Notes: generated from the sequence alone by a model not told the origin. 64,000 nt of DNA from Streptomyces maremycinicus (GCF_001184025.1 NZ_BBYG01000015.1:124001-188000), one strand, 5' to 3'; positions 1 through 8,406 are shown, counted from the stretch's first letter. Numbers and translations: made by a program.

Positions 1-2
1 CG

Positions 3-1034
3 ACCTGGTGTGCCATGCCGCTGCTGTTCGCCGGCCTGCACGCGTTGCCGCCCCGGATCGCGGTGCCGCTCGCGGCCGTGCTCACCGCGCTGGTCGTGGT
101 CTCGGAGGTGCGTGTGGCGGACGGCGCGATCAATCCGAACATGGTCGTGGCCCCGCCGGCCGTCGCCGCGGTGGCCACGGCCGTGCTGGTCCATCTGCAC
201 CGGCAGGGGGCCCGGCAGCGCGTACTGATCGACGATCTGGTGCGCACCCGGCGCGATCTCGCGGCCTCCGAGCGCCAGGCGGGTGTCCTCGCGGAGCGTC
301 AGCGGCTGTCCACGGAGATCCACGACACCCTCGCACAGGGCCTGTCCAGCCAGCGGATGCTGCTGCACGCGGCCGAGCGCGTCTGGGAGACGGATCGGGC
401 CGCCGCGCGCGAGCACGTGCGCGAGGCCGCCGAGATCTCCTCCCGGGGCCTGGCCGAGGCCCGCCGTTTCGTGCACGACCTGGCTCCGGCCGACCTCGCC
501 GCGCACTCGCTGCCCGAGGCGCTCACCGTGCTCGCCGCACGGGAGAGCGGGCCCGGCCTGGCGGTGGAGTTCCGGCTCGACGGCGACCCTGGTCCGCTGC
601 CCGAACGGGTCGAAGCGGCGCTCCTGCGCATCGCCCAGGGTGCGCTGGCCAACGTCCGCGAACACGCCGCGGCGACCCGTGGTGTGCTGACGCTGACCTG
701 CCTGGACGACCTCGTCTCCCTGGACGTCGCCGACAACGGGCGCGGATTCACGGCGGAGCGGGGGCGGCCACTGCCGGAGCGGCGACCGGGGCCCGGACCA
801 GGGCCGGGCCCGGAAGCGGACCCTGAACCGGAAGCGGAAGCGGAAGCATGCGGATCGACCCCGCCGGAACGGGACCGCACCCGCGGTCATGGGCTGCCCG
901 CCATGCGGATCCGGGCCCGGCAGGCCGGCGGCACGCTCAGCGTCGAGTCCACCCCGGGCGAGGGCACCGTCGTCACCGTCGCCGTACCCCTGGTCCCGTT
1001 CGTCGCCGCCCCTCTCAAGGAGCCCGTGTCGTGA
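3..1034 (+). CDS. Sensor histidine kinase, NarL/DesK type (5' end outside window)
   Basis: Membrane sensor kinase that would phosphorylate the response regulator overlapping its 3' end. The frame is open to the left edge and the first visible residues are transmembrane-like, so the 5' part lies outside the window; the ATG at 15 is probably internal. Counting from that Met, a hydrophobic stretch (about 1-60) leads to a HisKA_3 dimerisation helix with the phospho-acceptor His at about 103 (STEIHDTLAQGL). An HATPase domain follows, with DNGRGF and GHGLPAMR boxes. Between these two boxes is an unusual Gly-Pro then Glu-Ala rich insert, encoded by a hexanucleotide repeat (cggaag) near 829-846, in the position of the ATP lid. 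The signal sensed is unknown. Confidence 0.93.
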   Translation, partial: TWCAMPLLFAGLHALPPRIAVPLAAVLTALVVVSEVRVADGAINPNMVVAPPAVAAVATAVLVHLHRQGARQRVLIDDLVRTRRDLAASERQAGVLAERQRLSTEIHDTLAQGLSSQRMLLHAAERVWETDRAAAREHVREAAEISSRGLAEARRFVHDLAPADLAAHSLPEALTVLAARESGPGLAVEFRLDGDPGPLPERVEAALLRIAQGALANVREHAAATRGVLTLTCLDDLVSLDVADNGRGFTAERGRPLPERRPGPGPGPGPEADPEPEAEAEACGSTPPERDRTRGHGLPAMRIRARQAGGTLSVESTPGEGTVVTVAVPLVPFVAAPLKEPVS

Positions 1035-1678
1035 GCACGTCCGTGTCCCCGCCGCCCGTCCGGCTGCTGCTGTGCGACGACCACGCCGTCGTCCGGGCCG
1101 GCCTGCGCGCCCTGCTGGCCAGCGCCGACGGCATCGACGTGGTGGGCGAGGCGGGCACCGGCGAGGAGGCGCTCGCCCTGGCCGCCCGGCTCTCTCCCGA
1201 CGTGGTACTGATGGATCTTCAGCTCGACGGCGGGATGGACGGCGTGACGGCCACGCGGCGGCTGACCGGCGGACCCGAGGCCGGCCCCCGGGTCCTGGTC
1301 CTCACGATGTTCGACACCGACGCCGACATCACCCGCGCCATCGAGGCGGGCGCCACCGGCTACCTGCTCAAAGCGGAACGGCCGGACGAACTCTTCGCGG
1401 CGATCCGCACCGCGGCGGCCGGCCGCACCGCGCTGTCCGCTCCCGTCGCCGACCGCCTGCTGACCAGGCTGCGCAGCCCACGCCCCACCCTGTCCGCCCG
1501 AGAGCACGAGATCCTCGCGCAACTGGCCCGCGGTCTGGGCAACCGGGAGATCGCCCGGGCACTGTTCATCAGCGAAGCGACGGTCAAGACCCATCTCGGG
1601 CGGATCTACGGCAAGCTGGGGGTGGAGACACGCTCGGGCGCGGTGGCGGCCGCCAAGGAGGGACGACTGCTGCCGTGA
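1031..1678 (+). CDS. Response regulator, NarL/LuxR family
   Basis: DNA-binding partner of the preceding kinase. The start is the GTG that overlaps the kinase stop as GTGA, with AAGGAG about ten bases upstream, so the two are translationally coupled. The 215-residue product has a receiver domain (about 10-125) with acidic pocket CDD, phospho-acceptor Asp62 in VVLMDLQ and conserved Lys114. A LuxR-type helix-turn-helix follows (about 155-210, LSAREHEILAQLARGLGNREIA). The long in-frame upstream extension lies inside the kinase and is not coding. Targets cannot be read from sequence. Confidence 0.95.
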   Translation: MSTSVSPPPVRLLLCDDHAVVRAGLRALLASADGIDVVGEAGTGEEALALAARLSPDVVLMDLQLDGGMDGVTATRRLTGGPEAGPRVLVLTMFDTDADITRAIEAGATGYLLKAERPDELFAAIRTAAAGRTALSAPVADRLLTRLRSPRPTLSAREHEILAQLARGLGNREIARALFISEATVKTHLGRIYGKLGVETRSGAVAAAKEGRLLP

Positions 1679-1728
1679 CGACGCGGTACGAGGGCGCCGG
1701 GAGCGCGGACGGAGACCCCACGACGGCC

Positions 1729-1757
1729 TTGTTCAGCTCTGGACGACCGCCTAGCCT
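1729..1757 (+). promoter_or_regulatory. Promoter of MFS gene (leaderless)
   Basis: TTGTTC (1729-1734), a 17-base spacer and TAGCCT (1752-1757). The GTG start lies seven bases after the -10, so transcription should begin at or next to the start codon. No ribosome binding site is present, which agrees with leaderless translation. Confidence 0.7.
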
Positions 1758-1763
1758 GATTTT

Positions 1764-3074
1764 GTGCCGCAAATAAACAAAACCCGAACACAGGATGCGG
1801 TGCCGGGTCAGGCCGATGACCTCACCCGGCTCCGTATCGCCCTGACCACGTTCTTCGCCCTCGACGGCTTCATCTTCGCCGGATGGGTCGTCCGGATCCC
1901 GGCCATCAAGGAACAGACCGGCGCCTCCCCCAGCACCCTCGGTCTCGCCCTCCTCGGCGTCTCCGCGGGCGCGGTGATCACGATGATGTTCACCGGGCGG
2001 CTGTGCAATCGCTACGGCAGCCACCCGGTCACCGTGGTCTGCGCGGTCCTGCTCTCCCTCAGCGTCACCCTGCCCCCGCTCACCCACTCCGCCGCCGCCC
2101 TCGGCGCCGTGCTGCTGTTGTTCGGCGCGGCGTACGGCAGCATCAACGTCGCCTTCAACAGCGCCGCCGTCGATCTGGTGGCCGCTCTGCGCAGGCCGGT
2201 CATGCCCACCTTCCACGCGGCTTTCAGCCTGGGCGGCATGATCGGCGCCGGTCTCGGCGGGCTGGTCGCGGGATCCCTGTCCCCCACCCGCCACTTGCTG
2301 GGCCTCGGGATCATCGGCCTGCTCGTCACCGCGCTCACGGCACCCACCCTGCTCCGGCAGGAACCGCCGCGGCCGCCCGAGCAGGCGAGTGCCGGGACGG
2401 TGCAGGCGAGTGCCGGGGCCGGGCAAGCGGCCTCTCCCTCCGGGCCCGCCACGGCCGGTCCCGGGGACCGGGCGCCCGCGAGGACGGCTCCGCATCGGCC
2501 GACGCCCCGCACCCGCCGTCTCGTCGTCGTCTTCGGTCTGATCGCCCTGTGCACCGCCTACGGCGAAGGCGCGCTCGCCGACTGGGGCGCCCTGCACCTG
2601 CGCCAGGACCTGGGTTCTTCCGCCGGGACCGCAGCGGCCGGGTACTCGTGCTTCGCGCTCGCCATGACGATCGGCCGGCTCACCGGCACCACGCTGCTGG
2701 AACGGCTCGGCCGCACCCGTACGGTGGTGATCGGCGGCGGGGTCGCGGCGGCGGGGATGCTGCTCGGCGCGCTCGCCCCGACCCTGTGGGCGGCACTCCT
2801 CGGCTACTCGGTCGCGGGGCTCGGGCTGGCCAACCTCTTCCCGGTGGCCGTCGAACGCGCGGGCGCGCTGGCCGGCCCGAGCGGCGTCGCGACCGCCTCG
2901 ACGCTCGGTTACGGCGGCATGCTCCTGGGACCGCCCGCCATCGGCTTCATGGCCGACTGGTTCTCCCTGCCCGCCGCCCTCACCAGCGTGGCCGTGCTGG
3001 CCGGAGTGGCCGCGGCGATCGGCTTCGCCACCCGCCGGGCGACGACCGACCGACTCCTGAGAGATGACACGTGA
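1764..3074 (+). CDS. MFS transporter (YbjJ/FucP-like)
   Basis: Twelve-helix major facilitator of 436 residues, probably an exporter or sugar-type porter of unknown substrate. The N-terminal half carries GWVVRIPAIKEQTG and LCNRYGSHPVT (the loop 2-3 position). A Pro/Ala-rich hydrophilic linker (about 205-250) separates the two six-helix bundles. The second half starts with RLVVVFGLIALCTAYGEGALADWGALHL, a motif typical of YbjJ-type MFS proteins. The GTG start is supported by the close -10 element and the absence of a Shine-Dalgarno sequence. Confidence 0.88.
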   Translation: MPQINKTRTQDAVPGQADDLTRLRIALTTFFALDGFIFAGWVVRIPAIKEQTGASPSTLGLALLGVSAGAVITMMFTGRLCNRYGSHPVTVVCAVLLSLSVTLPPLTHSAAALGAVLLLFGAAYGSINVAFNSAAVDLVAALRRPVMPTFHAAFSLGGMIGAGLGGLVAGSLSPTRHLLGLGIIGLLVTALTAPTLLRQEPPRPPEQASAGTVQASAGAGQAASPSGPATAGPGDRAPARTAPHRPTPRTRRLVVVFGLIALCTAYGEGALADWGALHLRQDLGSSAGTAAAGYSCFALAMTIGRLTGTTLLERLGRTRTVVIGGGVAAAGMLLGALAPTLWAALLGYSVAGLGLANLFPVAVERAGALAGPSGVATASTLGYGGMLLGPPAIGFMADWFSLPAALTSVAVLAGVAAAIGFATRRATTDRLLRDDT

Positions 3075-3145
3075 CACCGCACGCCGGAGCCTCACGCTGA
3101 CGGCTGACGGGCACCCCTCCCTCCCCTCGACCGCACCCCATCCGG

Positions 3146-3151
3146 CACACT
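3146..3151 (+). promoter_or_regulatory. -10-like element for leaderless gene
   Basis: CACACT ends six bases before the ATG at 3158, and the bases between are a C run with no ribosome binding site. No good -35 is seen, so the call is tentative. Confidence 0.35.
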
Positions 3152-3157
3152 CCCCCC

Positions 3158-3904
3158 ATGAAGACTGCCGAGTTCATCCGCGTCCTGGACCGGGAAGGCC
3201 GGTCGCTGGCCTCCGCGGCCGCCGCGGCGGGTCCCGACGCGAAGGTGCCGACCTGCCCGGGCTGGCAGGTCAGGGACCTGCTGCGGCACACGGGAACGGT
3301 GCACCGCTGGGCGACGGGGTTCGTGGTCGAGAACAACCCTTCGTTCCGCCCGTTCGGCGAACCGCCGGAGCTCGACGGCGACCCGCTGCTGGACTGGTTC
3401 CGCGCGGGCCACCTGCGACTCGTCGACACCCTGTCCGGCGCCCCGGCCGACCTGGAGTGCTGGCACTTCCTGCCCGCACCGTCAGCGCTGGCGTTCTGGG
3501 CCAGACGGCAGGCGCACGAGACGGCCGTGCACCGCGTGGACGCGGAATCGGCCCGCGGCCGTACTCCCGAGGAGACCGCCCGCGAGTTCGCCGCCGATTT
3601 CGCGGCGGACGGCATCGACGAGTTGCTGCGCGGGTTCCACGCGCGCGCCAAGAGCCGGGTGCGCACCGAGGAGCCCCGGGTCCTGCGGGTGCGGGCGACG
3701 GACACGGCCGACGCCGTGTGGACCGTACGTCTGTCGCCGGAGCCGCCCGTGACCGTGCGGAACGCGGAGGGCGACGCCGACTGCGAGGTGTCCGGCCCCG
3801 CGGCCCTGCTCTATCTGTCGTTGTGGAACCGGTTGCCGCTCCCGAGCGTCAGCGGGGACGCCGCACTGGCGACACTGTGGCGGGAGACGTCCGCGGTGGG
3901 CTGA
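3158..3904 (+). CDS. Maleylpyruvate isomerase family mycothiol-dependent enzyme
   Basis: DinB-fold protein of 248 residues. The N-terminal mycothiol-dependent metalloenzyme domain has the family signature VPTCPGWQVRDLLRHTGTVHRW (about 29-51) and a second conserved block ARRQAHETAVHRVDAE (about 113-128). Histidines in these blocks are the usual metal ligands. A C-terminal sterol-carrier-like domain follows. Known members are thiol-dependent isomerases or transferases; the substrate here is unknown. The gene looks monocistronic and probably leaderless. Confidence 0.88.
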   Translation: MKTAEFIRVLDREGRSLASAAAAAGPDAKVPTCPGWQVRDLLRHTGTVHRWATGFVVENNPSFRPFGEPPELDGDPLLDWFRAGHLRLVDTLSGAPADLECWHFLPAPSALAFWARRQAHETAVHRVDAESARGRTPEETAREFAADFAADGIDELLRGFHARAKSRVRTEEPRVLRVRATDTADAVWTVRLSPEPPVTVRNAEGDADCEVSGPAALLYLSLWNRLPLPSVSGDAALATLWRETSAVG

Positions 3905-3954
3905 CGACACGTCATGGTCCGACAACCCACTTGGGCCCAGCAACCCGTCCGCAA

Positions 3955-4062
3955 TCTGATGGGCTGTCACGTTCCGCTGACAAGCACGGACTTGATGAGC
4001 CGTCACGACTCATTATACCGACAGGCACTGACGGCCCGTCACGACTCGGCGGGCCCGAGACA
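3955..4062. repeat. Three 36-bp direct repeats with a TATAAT promoter-like motif
   Basis: A core resembling TGAYGRGCYGTCACG recurs with GTCAC at 3966, 4002 and 4038, exactly 36 bases apart. Inside the array, ATTATA at 4012-4017 reads TATAAT on the minus strand, with TGACGG 18 bases upstream. On the plus strand, TTGATG (3992) and TATACC (4014) form a weaker promoter. The array fills the gap between the 3' ends of two convergent genes, so it could drive antisense or small RNA. Confidence 0.5.
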
Positions 4063-4080
4063 TGCCGACGACCTCCCCGG

Positions 4081-4509
4081 TCAGTCGGCCAGCATCCGGG
4101 TCAACACCGCGCGCTGCACCGGCCGTACGTCGCCGTGCAGCGCGCGCCCCTTCCCGGTGAGCGCGACCCGGACGCCTCGGCGGTCATCCGCGCACATGCC
4201 GCGTTCGACCAGGCCGTCCTTCTCCAGACGGGCGACCAACCGGGACAGCGCGCTCTGGCTGAGATGGACCCGCTCGGCGATCTCCTGGACGCGATAACTG
4301 CACGAGCCGTCCGGCGCCGCCGACTCCGCGAGGACGTCGAGAACCTCGAAGTCGCTGCCGCACAGGCCATGCCGGTGCAGCGCCCGGTCGAGTTCGCACT
4401 GGGTCCGCGCATGCAGCGCCAGCATGTCCCGCCACTGTTCCACGAGTGCCTCTTCGGCCTCGGCCTCGACCTCGGCCTCGGCTCCCGCCTCGCCCTTCTT
4501 CGCCGCCAT
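4081..4509 (-). CDS. MarR family transcriptional regulator
   Basis: Winged-helix repressor of 142 residues, divergent from a DHA2 drug exporter that it probably controls. An acidic Glu/Ala-rich N-terminus precedes the MarR fold. The recognition region is QEIAERVHLSQSALSRLVARLEKDGLVERGMCADDRRGVRVALTGKGRAL, including the wing motif DDRRGVRV. The ATG at 4509 is preferred over a longer start because a TACGGT -10 ends seven bases upstream, suggesting a leaderless message. Autoregulation through the shared control region is likely. Confidence 0.92.
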   Translation of the reverse strand: MAAKKGEAGAEAEVEAEAEEALVEQWRDMLALHARTQCELDRALHRHGLCGSDFEVLDVLAESAAPDGSCSYRVQEIAERVHLSQSALSRLVARLEKDGLVERGMCADDRRGVRVALTGKGRALHGDVRPVQRAVLTRMLAD

Positions 4510-4516
4510 GGGGCGC

Positions 4517-4588
4517 ACCGTAGCAGAGAGCGGCAATTATTGCATCGGAATTAAATGCACTTGCATTCGATGCATACGCATGTACTGT
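4517..4588. promoter_or_regulatory. Divergent MarR/MFS promoters and TGCAT-rich operator
   Basis: The exporter promoter is TTGCAT (4561-4566), a 16-base spacer and TACTGT (4583-4588), with the ATG seven bases later. The marR -10 is TACGGT on the minus strand (4517-4522). TGCAT/ATGCA half-sites recur through the region: a perfect inverted repeat TGCAT-TCG-ATGCA (4562-4574) lies on the exporter -35, and a second wider pair lies at 4541-4559. The AT-rich island stands out from its neighbourhood. This layout suits a MarR dimer blocking both promoters. Confidence 0.75.
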
Positions 4589-4595
4589 CTGCGTC

Positions 4596-6110
4596 ATGAC
4601 CTCTCCGCTCCCCTCCCCCGCGTCCCCTCTCGCCGAGGGCCGCTGGACCTCGCGGCTGTGGGGCACCCTGCTGGTGCTGTGCGCCGCGATGTTCCTGGAC
4701 GCGCTGGACGTGTCGATGGTCGGCGTCGCCCTGCCGTCCATCGGCTCCGACCTCGGCCTGTCCACCTCGACCCTGCAATGGATCGTCAGCGGCTACATCC
4801 TTGGCTACGGCGGCCTGCTCCTGCTCGGCGGCCGCGCGGCCGACCTGCTCGGCCGGCGCCAGGTCTTCCTGATCGCCCTCGGTGTCTTCGCGCTGGCCTC
4901 ACTGCTCGGCGGGCTGGTGGACTCGGGTCCGCTGCTGATCGCGAGCCGGTTCATCAAGGGCCTGAGCGCCGCCTTCACCGCCCCGGCCGGCCTGTCCATC
5001 ATCACCACGACGTTCCCGGAGGGCCCGCTGCGCAACCGGGCGCTCTCCATCTACACCACCTGCGCCGCCACCGGCTTCTCGATGGGACTCGTTCTCTCCG
5101 GCCTGCTCACCGAGGCCAGTTGGCGCCTCACCATGCTGCTGCCCGCGCCGATCGCCCTGCTCGCGCTGGCGGCCGGTCTGAAGCTGCTGCCGCGCAGCGA
5201 ACGCGAGAAGGACCACAACGGCTACGACGTCCCCGGCGCCGTCCTCGGCACCGCGTCGATGCTGCTGCTGGTCTTCACGGTGGTCCAGGCCCCGGAGTCC
5301 GGCTGGACCTCCGCGCGCACCCTGCTGTCGTTCCTCGCCGTGGCCGCCCTGCTGACCGTCTTCGTCCTCGTCGAGCGCCGTTCGGCCGGCCCGCTGATCC
5401 GGCTCGGCGTGCTGCGTTCCGGCAGCCAGATCCGGGCCCAGCTCGGCGCGATGGCCTTCTTCGGCTCGTACGTCGGCTTCCAGTTCCTGGCCACCCTCTA
5501 CATGCAGACCCTGCTCGGCTGGTCGGCGCTGCACACCGCACTCGCCTTCCTGCCCGCCGGCGCGCTGGTCGCGGTGTCCTCGACCAAGATGGGCTCGATC
5601 GTCGACCGCTTCGGCACGCCGCGGCTGATCGCGGCGGGCTTCGCCTTCATGGTCGCCGGGTACGCGCTGTTCCTGCGCGTCGATCTCGACCCGGTGTACG
5701 CGGCGGTGATCCTGCCCAGCATGCTGCTGATCGGCGCGGCCTGCGCGCTGGTCTTCCCCTCGCTCAACATCCAGGCCACCAACGGGGTGGCGGACCACGA
5801 GCAGGGCATGGTCTCCGGACTGCTCAACACCTCGGTGCAGGTGGGCGGCGCGATCTTCCTCGCGGTGGTGACGGCGGTGATCACCGCGGGCGCCCCGGCC
5901 GACCCCACCCCGCAGGCCGTCCTCGACAGCTACCGGCCCGGGCTGACGGTGGTGACGGCGATCGCCGCCGTGGGCCTGCTCATCACCCTCCCCGGACTGC
6001 GCACCCGGCGCGCCCGGGGCTCGGTCCTCGTCGCCAAGTCCCCCGCCCCGCAGACGTCGTCGGCAGCGGACGCGGCGGCGGACGCGGAGCCCGTGGGAGC
6101 CCGCGACTAG
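4596..6110 (+). CDS. MFS drug exporter, DHA2 (14-helix) family
   Basis: Proton-driven multidrug exporter of 504 residues in the inner membrane. It carries MFLDALDVSMVGVALPSI in helix 1, WIVSGYILGYGGLLLLGGRAADLLGRRQVF (motif A loop) and a total length typical of 14-helix DHA2 proteins. A cytoplasmic loop with charged residues lies near 200-210. It is divergent from the MarR gene, the usual arrangement for an inducible efflux pump. The message looks leaderless, starting at the ATG. Confidence 0.93.
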   Translation: MTSPLPSPASPLAEGRWTSRLWGTLLVLCAAMFLDALDVSMVGVALPSIGSDLGLSTSTLQWIVSGYILGYGGLLLLGGRAADLLGRRQVFLIALGVFALASLLGGLVDSGPLLIASRFIKGLSAAFTAPAGLSIITTTFPEGPLRNRALSIYTTCAATGFSMGLVLSGLLTEASWRLTMLLPAPIALLALAAGLKLLPRSEREKDHNGYDVPGAVLGTASMLLLVFTVVQAPESGWTSARTLLSFLAVAALLTVFVLVERRSAGPLIRLGVLRSGSQIRAQLGAMAFFGSYVGFQFLATLYMQTLLGWSALHTALAFLPAGALVAVSSTKMGSIVDRFGTPRLIAAGFAFMVAGYALFLRVDLDPVYAAVILPSMLLIGAACALVFPSLNIQATNGVADHEQGMVSGLLNTSVQVGGAIFLAVVTAVITAGAPADPTPQAVLDSYRPGLTVVTAIAAVGLLITLPGLRTRRARGSVLVAKSPAPQTSSAADAAADAEPVGARD

Positions 6111-6172
6111 GGGGAGACCGTCTCCGGGTGTGCGCCCGGTGGGGCCGATTGCCTCGCCGGGCGTACACCTGT

Positions 6173-6178
6173 GAGACT
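6173..6178 (+). promoter_or_regulatory. -10-like element, small membrane protein gene
   Basis: GAGACT ends six bases before the ATG at 6185. TTGCCT at 6149-6154 lies 18 bases upstream as a possible -35. A short palindrome GGAGAC-c-GTCTCC follows the upstream exporter stop. Confidence 0.4.
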
Positions 6179-6184
6179 CGCCGT

Positions 6185-6469
6185 ATGAGCGGGTACGGGG
6201 GCCGGCGCACACAGGCCGAGCGGGATGTGATCACCGTCGAGATCGGCTACGCGCTGTGCAGTGCGGTGTTCGCGGCGGCGGTGCTCTTCGGGGCGGTCGC
6301 CGGTCCGGCGCTGCTGTTCGAACTGCCGGACCTCGCGGAGAAGTCGCTGCGGTGGGCGGGCCTGGCGCTCGCTCCCGTGGTGTTCGGGGTCCGGGTGGTC
6401 AGCGTGCTCCTGCGTACGCGCAGCGGCGCTCAGCCCAGCCAGCCCGGCCGGACCAGCCCCGACTCGTAG
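6185..6469 (+). CDS. Small two-helix membrane protein (DUF6332-like)
   Basis: A 94-residue protein with a charged N-terminus (GRRTQAERDVITVEIGYAL) and two predicted membrane helices (about 19-45 and 56-76), then a hydrophilic tail. From memory it resembles small Streptomyces membrane proteins called DUF6332; function is unknown. Its 3' end overlaps the convergent response regulator gene by about 40 bases. The gene is real by codon bias and a plausible leaderless promoter, but the short length lowers confidence. Confidence 0.65.
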   Translation: MSGYGGRRTQAERDVITVEIGYALCSAVFAAAVLFGAVAGPALLFELPDLAEKSLRWAGLALAPVVFGVRVVSVLLRTRSGAQPSQPGRTSPDS

Positions 6470-7113
6470 GCCAGGACGACCAGTTGGGCCCGGTCCCGGG
6501 CGCCCAGCTTCACCATCGTGCGACTCACATGGGTCTTGGCGGTGAGCGGGCTGACCACCAGCCTTCGGGCGATCTCCTCGTTGGACAGACCGATCCCGAC
6601 CAGGGCCATCACCTCCCGTTCCCGCTCGGTGAGCCGGCTCAGCGCGTCGGCCGCCGCGGGCTCCTTGGAGCGGGCGGCGAACTCGGCGATCAGCCGACGG
6701 GTGACTCCCGGCGAGAGCAGCGCGTCCCCGGCGACCACCGCCCGTACGGCGCGCAGGAGTTCCTCCGGTTCGGTGTCCTTGACCAGGAAGCCGGAAGCGC
6801 CCGAGCGGATCGCCTCGAAGACGTACTCGTCCAGTTCGAAGGTGGTGAGCATGATGACCTTGACCTCGGAGAGCGTCTCGTCGTCGGTGACCCGGCGGGT
6901 GGCGGTCAGACCGTCGAGGAGGGGCATCCGGATGTCCATCAGGACGACGTCGGGCCGCAGTTCACGCACCGCGCGCACCGCTTCCTCCCCGTCGGCGGCC
7001 TCGGCCGCCACCTCGATGTCCGGCTGAGCGTCCAGCAGGGCCCGGAACCCCGCACGGACCAACGACTGGTCGTCGGCGAGCAGTACGCGGATCACCGCGC
7101 CGTTCTCGTTCAC
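6430..7113 (-). CDS. Response regulator, NarL/LuxR family
   Basis: A 227-residue regulator with a receiver domain (acidic ADD near 13-15, phospho-acceptor Asp60 in VVLMDIRMP, Lys in GFLVKDTEPEELL) and a C-terminal LuxR helix-turn-helix (LTEREREVMALVGIGLSNEEIA). The GTG start overlaps the stop of the upstream kinase as GTGA, so the pair is coupled. Longer in-frame starts lie inside the kinase and are rejected. Confidence 0.94.
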   Translation of the reverse strand: MNENGAVIRVLLADDQSLVRAGFRALLDAQPDIEVAAEAADGEEAVRAVRELRPDVVLMDIRMPLLDGLTATRRVTDDETLSEVKVIMLTTFELDEYVFEAIRSGASGFLVKDTEPEELLRAVRAVVAGDALLSPGVTRRLIAEFAARSKEPAAADALSRLTEREREVMALVGIGLSNEEIARRLVVSPLTAKTHVSRTMVKLGARDRAQLVVLAYESGLVRPGWLG

Positions 7114-8393
7114 TGGTTCTCTCCGGCCGTCGTGGGCAGTACGGCGAGGACCCGGAAGCCGCCGTCGGACCGCGGTCCCGCCTCGATCGTGCCACCGAGG
7201 GCGGCGGCCCGCTCCCGCATCCCGGCGAGCCCGTTGCCGCTGCCACCCGCGTCGGCACCGGTCGCCGGACCGTCGTCGTCGATACACAGCCGCAGCGTTC
7301 CGCCGGCATGTTCAAGCCGCACGCGCGCGTGGCGCGAACCCGAGTGCCGTACGACGTTGGTGAGGGCCTCCTGGACGATACGGAAGGCGGCGAGATCCGT
7401 GTGCGGCGACAACCCGGGCGGGCGGCCGGCCACCTCGACCGTGAGGCCCGCGCGCGCCGCCTGTTCCACCAGCTCGGGCAGCCGGTCCAGGCCGGGTGCG
7501 GGGGCGCGCGGCGCGTCCCCCGGCGCGCGGAGGCTGGCCAGCACCTGGCGTACCTCGCCCAGCGCTTCCTTGCTGGCGGACTTGATGGTGGTCAGCGCGG
7601 TGCGCGCCTGCTCCGGGTCGGAGTCGAGGAGCGCGAGGCCCACGCCCGACTGCACGTTGATCACCGAGAGGCTGTGCGCGAGGACGTCGTGCAGTTCGCG
7701 GGCGATCCGCAGCCGCTCCTCGTCGGCCCGTCGGCGGGCGGCCTGGGCGCGCTCGGCCCGCTCACGCGCCCACTGCTCGCGCCGGATCCGCGCCAGTTCC
7801 GCGATCGCCACGATCGCCACGGCCCATCCCGCGACGACGATCTCCTGCCCGAAGGGGGCCGGATCGTCTCCCGTGGGCGGCAGCCACCGGTACAGCCAGT
7901 GCGCGACCAGCAGATGGACGGCCCACAGCAGGCCCAGAGCCGTCCAGGCGGCCCGCCGGTGCCCGGCGACGACCGCGGTGAAGCAGGCCACGGCCACGGT
8001 GAGGAAGACGGGCCCGTACGGATAACCGGCGCCCAGGTAGAGCGCGGCGGCGGACGCCGTGCCGAACGCGACGGCCACCGGGTGTCGCCGCCGCCACAGC
8101 AGCAGCGCGGAGGCGAGCACCAGCAGCACGCGCGCGAAGGTGTCGAGCGGCGCCCGCTCACCCTCCTGCGCGTGGGAGGCGAAGGTCGAGCCGACAAGGA
8201 CGAAGGCCGTGATCAGCACGGTGGACGGCCAGGGCCACCGCGCCGCACCCGAACCCGGGTCCGCCCCGCCCTCCCGACGCTCCCGGGCTTCCCGGGCCTC
8301 GTGGCGGCCTGCCCGGTCGCGCAGCCGGGACGGCGGCCGGGGCGACCACCACCGTCCCGGGGCACCGGGCCCCCGCGTCCGCTCCTCTTCCAT
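7110..8393 (-). CDS. Sensor histidine kinase, DesK/NarL type
   Basis: A 427-residue membrane kinase. A basic Pro/Arg-rich N-terminus is followed by about four to six hydrophobic helices (about 56-200), a coiled linker rich in Arg/Glu, the HisKA_3 motif RIARELHDVLAHSLS with His235, and an HATPase domain with N box (FRIVQEALTNVVRHS), DDDGPATG and GNGLAGMRERAAALGG. The ATG at 8393 is preferred because a TAGCGT -10 ends seven bases upstream. It forms an operon with the response regulator downstream. Confidence 0.93.
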   Translation of the reverse strand: MEEERTRGPGAPGRWWSPRPPSRLRDRAGRHEAREARERREGGADPGSGAARWPWPSTVLITAFVLVGSTFASHAQEGERAPLDTFARVLLVLASALLLWRRRHPVAVAFGTASAAALYLGAGYPYGPVFLTVAVACFTAVVAGHRRAAWTALGLLWAVHLLVAHWLYRWLPPTGDDPAPFGQEIVVAGWAVAIVAIAELARIRREQWARERAERAQAARRRADEERLRIARELHDVLAHSLSVINVQSGVGLALLDSDPEQARTALTTIKSASKEALGEVRQVLASLRAPGDAPRAPAPGLDRLPELVEQAARAGLTVEVAGRPPGLSPHTDLAAFRIVQEALTNVVRHSGSRHARVRLEHAGGTLRLCIDDDGPATGADAGGSGNGLAGMRERAAALGGTIEAGPRSDGGFRVLAVLPTTAGENQ

Positions 8394-8400
8394 GTCCGCC

Positions 8401-8406
8401 ACGCTA
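8401..8406 (-). promoter_or_regulatory. -10 element of histidine kinase operon (leaderless)
   Basis: TAGCGT on the minus strand ends seven bases before the ATG at 8393. No clear -35 hexamer is visible, and there is no Shine-Dalgarno before the ATG. Confidence 0.5.

Noticed and set aside
848..1030. Longer start for the first response regulator
   Set aside because: The extra region lies inside the kinase gene; GTG at 1031 has a good ribosome binding site and overlaps the kinase stop.
3955..4062. CRISPR array
   Set aside because: Only three copies, imperfect, with no distinct spacers and no cas genes in the window.
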